A model generated the notes under the pieces. That model did no database searches. It worked only from the letters and a program-made list of their open reading frames with translations, and was not told the DNA's origin. A DNA stretch of 64,000 nucleotides, from contig NZ_CP083646.1 in assembly GCF_020099275.1 (NCBI RefSeq), forward strand, positions 1,736,001-1,800,000, read 5' to 3'. The number at the start of each line of letters is the position of its first letter. Position 1 is the first letter of the stretch. Shown here piece by piece: positions 63,843-64,000 of this stretch. Source of the stretch: Corynebacterium falsenii (GTDB taxonomy: Bacteria; Actinomycetota; Actinomycetes; Mycobacteriales; Mycobacteriaceae). The translations under genes and the position numbers were made by a program.

Positions 63843-64000
63843 GGTGTTCTCGCCTACCTTTGTTGTAGCTAATTGTTGTGAGTGGCTTTTGTACTGTTAC
63901 AGCTCTACCTATCGAGCCTAGCGGTCGTGAACCATCGAATGCTTTCTAGCGTTCACTGATTGCCCGTCAGCTCCCGCCAGAGCCCGTTGGCGGTTGAAAC

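Noticed and set aside
63953..64000. Minus-strand 15-codon open end with a TGA at 63953-63955, possible 3' end of a gene beyond the window
   Set aside because: Too short to identify; its residues do not resemble the C-terminus of Dut, the gene expected here.
1..64000. CRISPR arrays, insertion sequences, prophage, rRNA operon or integration sites
   Set aside because: No regularly spaced direct repeats, transposase, integrase or rRNA sequence was seen. The tRNA genes are complete with no duplicated 3' fragments that would mark an att site.

Overview
The window is ordinary chromosomal DNA from a mycolic-acid actinobacterium, most likely a Corynebacterium of roughly 60% GC. The reasons are the actinobacterial gene set (pimA/patA/pgsA, aftC, DUF3000, DUF3159, DUF3710, bifunctional rel), frequent GTG starts, TGnTAAACT-type promoters and a perfect GlxR/CRP-type box. 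I could not fix the species. As I remember the M. tuberculosis map, gene order follows two of its blocks (about Rv2533c-Rv2614c and Rv2673-Rv2696c) with many genes missing. I call 57 protein genes and 6 tRNAs. There is no rRNA, CRISPR array, insertion sequence or prophage, and no gene-free stretch longer than 300 bp.

Layout. 1-13.1 kb: the start of the pyrimidine operon (pyrR, partial pyrB) with a PyrR-type hairpin at the ribosome site, then nusB, efp and pepQ, the shikimate genes aroQ-aroB-aroK-aroC, an orphan prepilin peptidase, aroE, mltG, ruvX and alaS. 13.2-18.8 kb: rarA, a degenerate APH-like kinase, aspS (His/Gly signature of a non-discriminating enzyme) and a divergent zinc peptidase. 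The aspS/peptidase gap holds a 4 x 12 bp repeat that can encode a Cys/His-rich microprotein. 18.8-24 kb: two large secreted, membrane-anchored enzymes, a NucH-like nuclease and a UshA-like 5'-nucleotidase, which together could release phosphate and nucleosides from extracellular DNA.

24-42 kb: hisS, a metallo-beta-lactamase-fold hydrolase, a cyclophilin, rel, apt, a DciAE-like lipoprotein, secF-secD-yajC, ruvB-ruvA-ruvC, a DUF3817 protein, yebC, and pdxT-tesB-pdxS. 42-48.4 kb: the phosphatidylinositol mannoside block (a LemA-like protein, pimA, patA, pgsA) with stop/start overlaps, a HIT phosphorylase and thrS. 48.4-51.5 kb: a copper/iron envelope operon (copC, a small unknown lipoprotein, PCuAC, a Tat-exported DyP peroxidase) with a GlxR box upstream.

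51.5-52.35 kb: tRNA genes, Val(CAC) on the minus strand and Gly-Val(GAC)-Gly-Cys-Gly on the plus strand; the three tRNA-Gly copies are identical. 52.4-64 kb: aftC, msrB, the coproporphyrin-branch heme genes hemQ, hemY and hemE, DUF3000, dxs, a TRAM-type RNA methyltransferase, DUF3159 and DUF3710.

Most genes lie on the minus strand in tight operons. Compact-genome features recur: ATGA and GTGA overlaps, two convergent pairs whose stop codons interlock in CTAA, terminators sitting on the next promoter, and in-frame 9 bp tandem repeats in four proteins. I saw no clear new defence or mobile system. The strongest leads are the Cys/His repeat microORF, the GlxR-box copper operon with its unknown lipoprotein, the phased 10 bp repeats between tesB and pdxT, and the PyrR hairpin.
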